Source: Priapulus caudatus
Lineage: Eukaryota > Priapulida > Priapulimorpha > Priapulimorphida > Priapulidae
Direction: 5' to 3'
NCBI RefSeq assembly: GCF_000485595.1
Contig: NW_014577156.1
Coordinates: 512,212 to 553,331 of the forward strand
Length of the DNA: 41,120 bases
In this document: positions 39,638-41,120 of the stretch, in pieces
How the letters are laid out: every line of letters begins with the position of its first letter
Position numbering within the stretch: the first letter of the stretch is position 1
The notes under the pieces: model-generated
Seen by the model: only the letters and a program-made list of their open reading frames with translations
What the model was told of the DNA's origin: nothing
The model's database searches: none
Translations under genes and position numbers: made by a program

Positions 39638-39641
39638 TCTC

Positions 39642-39980
39642 TGCTACAAGAAAAAAGACCAGAGTTAAATTGCCATTTGGCATGGCCAATGCTTTTATAC
39701 AATTGTACTGTTATGAGAAATTGAGGAGGAGCGTTATGTTCAACATAGTTGTTATCATCTACTGTATATCTCACAATGAATGGAAGTCATTTATCAACCC
39801 TCATTGTCGACTTAGCTCATGGTAGAGCCAAAAAATAAGGGAAGATTGACCTAGAGATAGGATGAAATTGTTGGTAATAAAATTCAATATTTCATCCCTC
39901 CCCAGAGAATAGCACCAGATTTAGTATAATCCTTAGGTGTTGTTTACTAATAGTAATAATGAAAAAATGTGCTTTACAAC
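39642..39980 (-). other. Probable 5' intron of Spindly
   Basis: The acceptor beside the ATG implies an intron here. No coding exon is recognised between it and the MITE at 39981. Confidence 0.45.
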
Positions 39981-40372
39981 CAGACCTGCCAACCCCATCT
40001 GATGATCATCAGTAATAATTATTGGATTTTTCCGTAACAAATAGGCATTTGTCAGTAACACCTTTTTGTCAGTCTTATTACAGTATAATAATAACATAAT
40101 TAGCATAAAGATGCCATTTGGCAGTTCCACACATACACACAAGCGTGCGCATTACGTTTTAAGAGCTATTAGTCTAAATCTACAGACACAGTAGTCATGT
40201 TACATGATAATAGTTGATTTTACACTGTGTTTATTTCTTTTTTTTTGCATTAAAAAATATAAATTTCAGAGATTTCTTGCTGTCCGTAATTTTTCGAGGT
40301 CGTCCGTAACACCGTAATTTTGACTCGCGTCCGTAACAAATTACGGGCAATACGTAACAGTTGGCAGGTCTG
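39981..40372. mobile_element. 392-bp hAT-like MITE
   Basis: Left end CAGACCTGCCAAC and right end GTTGGCAGGTCTG are perfect inverted repeats. TACAAC stands directly outside both (39975-39980, 40373-40378). The interior contains CCGTAACAAAT/CGTCCGTAA repeats and no ORF. Confidence 0.8.
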
Positions 40373-40532
40373 TACAACTAACCCATATTAGTAACACAAA
40401 GGCAATACCTAGCACTACAATATTGACCTGGGATTAATTCCACAAGCTTGTGCAGCAGGCATAATAGTGTAGTGTGGTAGAGCTATAGGGGTATGCCAGG
40501 GTATACTATACCTAGCTAGCTCCAAGCAATGC

Positions 40533-40876
40533 CAGGGTTAATAGTAGTAAGACACATGTTGAAATAAGGACTTATAAGACCCATTCTGGAGGCCAAAATA
40601 AGACTTTTTTACGCGATTTCTGATAGATCACCGACTATTAAAGTACACTAATAATATTTATATACACAATTGCACAGCAGATTTAATTATTCCGTATTAT
40701 ATATACAACAATTCTTACTCTAAGTCGAGAACAGTTTATAAAACCTTTGGCAAAAAATAAGGACTATTAAGTACTTTTCTAAGATTTCACCAAAAATAAG
40801 TACTAATAAGGGCCCTTATTTTATTTTTGGCAAAATAAGTACTTATAAGACTTTGGAAGACCCACTACGAACCCTG
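40533..40876. mobile_element. 344-bp hAT-like MITE
   Basis: Left end CAGGGTTAATAGTAG and right end CTACGAACCCTG are imperfect inverted repeats, with AATGC directly outside both (40528-40532, 40877-40881). The interior has AATAAGGACTTATAAGAC-type repeats. Confidence 0.65.
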
Positions 40877-40984
40877 AATGCTAATATATTTACATTTCAG
40901 ACACATTATTGGATATATATGTCAGTGACAAACTAAAATTAATGAACATTTATATACACAAGTATCTTCCTATATATATCTAAC

Positions 40985-41120
40985 CAGATGAGACGGGATA
41001 CTAGACAAGCGTTGCCGAAAGGTGTTAATCCGAAGTGCTGCGCGATCTTGCGCGCAGTTCCGCGGCAAGGCGCACGCGGGAACGTCCTACGACAGTATGC
41101 AGCGCTGGCAGCTATGGATC
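40985..41120 (-). promoter_or_regulatory. CpG-rich segment, possible Spindly 5' exon or promoter
   Basis: CG dinucleotides are frequent here (GCGCGATCTTGCGCGCAGTT, GGCGCACGCGGGAACG) compared with the preceding AT-rich DNA. The - strand is open in one frame for about 44 codons to the window edge and then meets a weak donor-like GTTAGA near 40985. It could be the Spindly first exon, its promoter, or part of a neighbouring gene. Confidence 0.35.

Overview
This is eukaryotic, clearly animal, DNA: two spliced genes with GT-AG introns, separated and invaded by many transposons and simple repeats. Both genes belong to animal families. The left one (+ strand, about 251-11652) encodes a single-stranded DNA-binding protein of the SSBP2/3/4 (SSDP) family, the LDB/CHIP co-factor; its 5' part lies outside the window. 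The right one (- strand, 39637 down to 31921) is a complete ortholog of Spindly (SPDL1), the kinetochore dynein-dynactin adaptor. It can be rebuilt from 13 in-phase exons as about 599 residues, against 605 in human. A short interstitial (CCCTAA)n tract fits TTAGGG-type animal telomeres. Introns of roughly 0.1-2.7 kb and abundant hAT-like, Harbinger and foldback elements suggest an invertebrate; I cannot place the phylum.

Layout. 1-11652: SSBP 3' half, with eight exons including a symmetric cassette exon and an unusual last exon. Its introns hold a 452-bp inverted-terminal MITE (5567-6016) and a striking 833-bp foldback with two apparently identical 346-bp arms (7269-8101). 11653-31920: a 20-kb intergenic zone between the two convergent genes, almost wholly repeats. 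It contains a long (AC)n, two LINE 3'-end remnants, a 95-bp tandem repeat, two neighbouring hAT-like elements (one split by a 1.25-kb polypurine/polypyrimidine insertion), an 840-bp hAT-like element with a perfect 8-bp target duplication, an 837-bp element inserted in a GT repeat, tiny foldbacks, and a decayed Harbinger transposon nested inside a second copy of the 5.6-kb MITE. 31921-39640: Spindly, with a MITE and a CRE/E2F/octamer-motif cluster in its largest intron. 39641-41120: probable 5' intron or upstream region of Spindly with two small hAT-like MITEs and a CpG-rich right edge.

The two genes need not work together. SSBP acts with LDB/LIM-homeodomain complexes in transcription and Spindly acts in mitosis; they are convergent neighbours. 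The most notable biology is that this Spindly keeps the CC1 box, the Spindly box and a C-terminal CNQQ farnesylation-type motif; that SSBP ends in an unfamiliar C-terminal exon; and that a family of foldback elements with ATCAGGAGT termini and 3-bp target duplications ranges from 36 to 833 bp.
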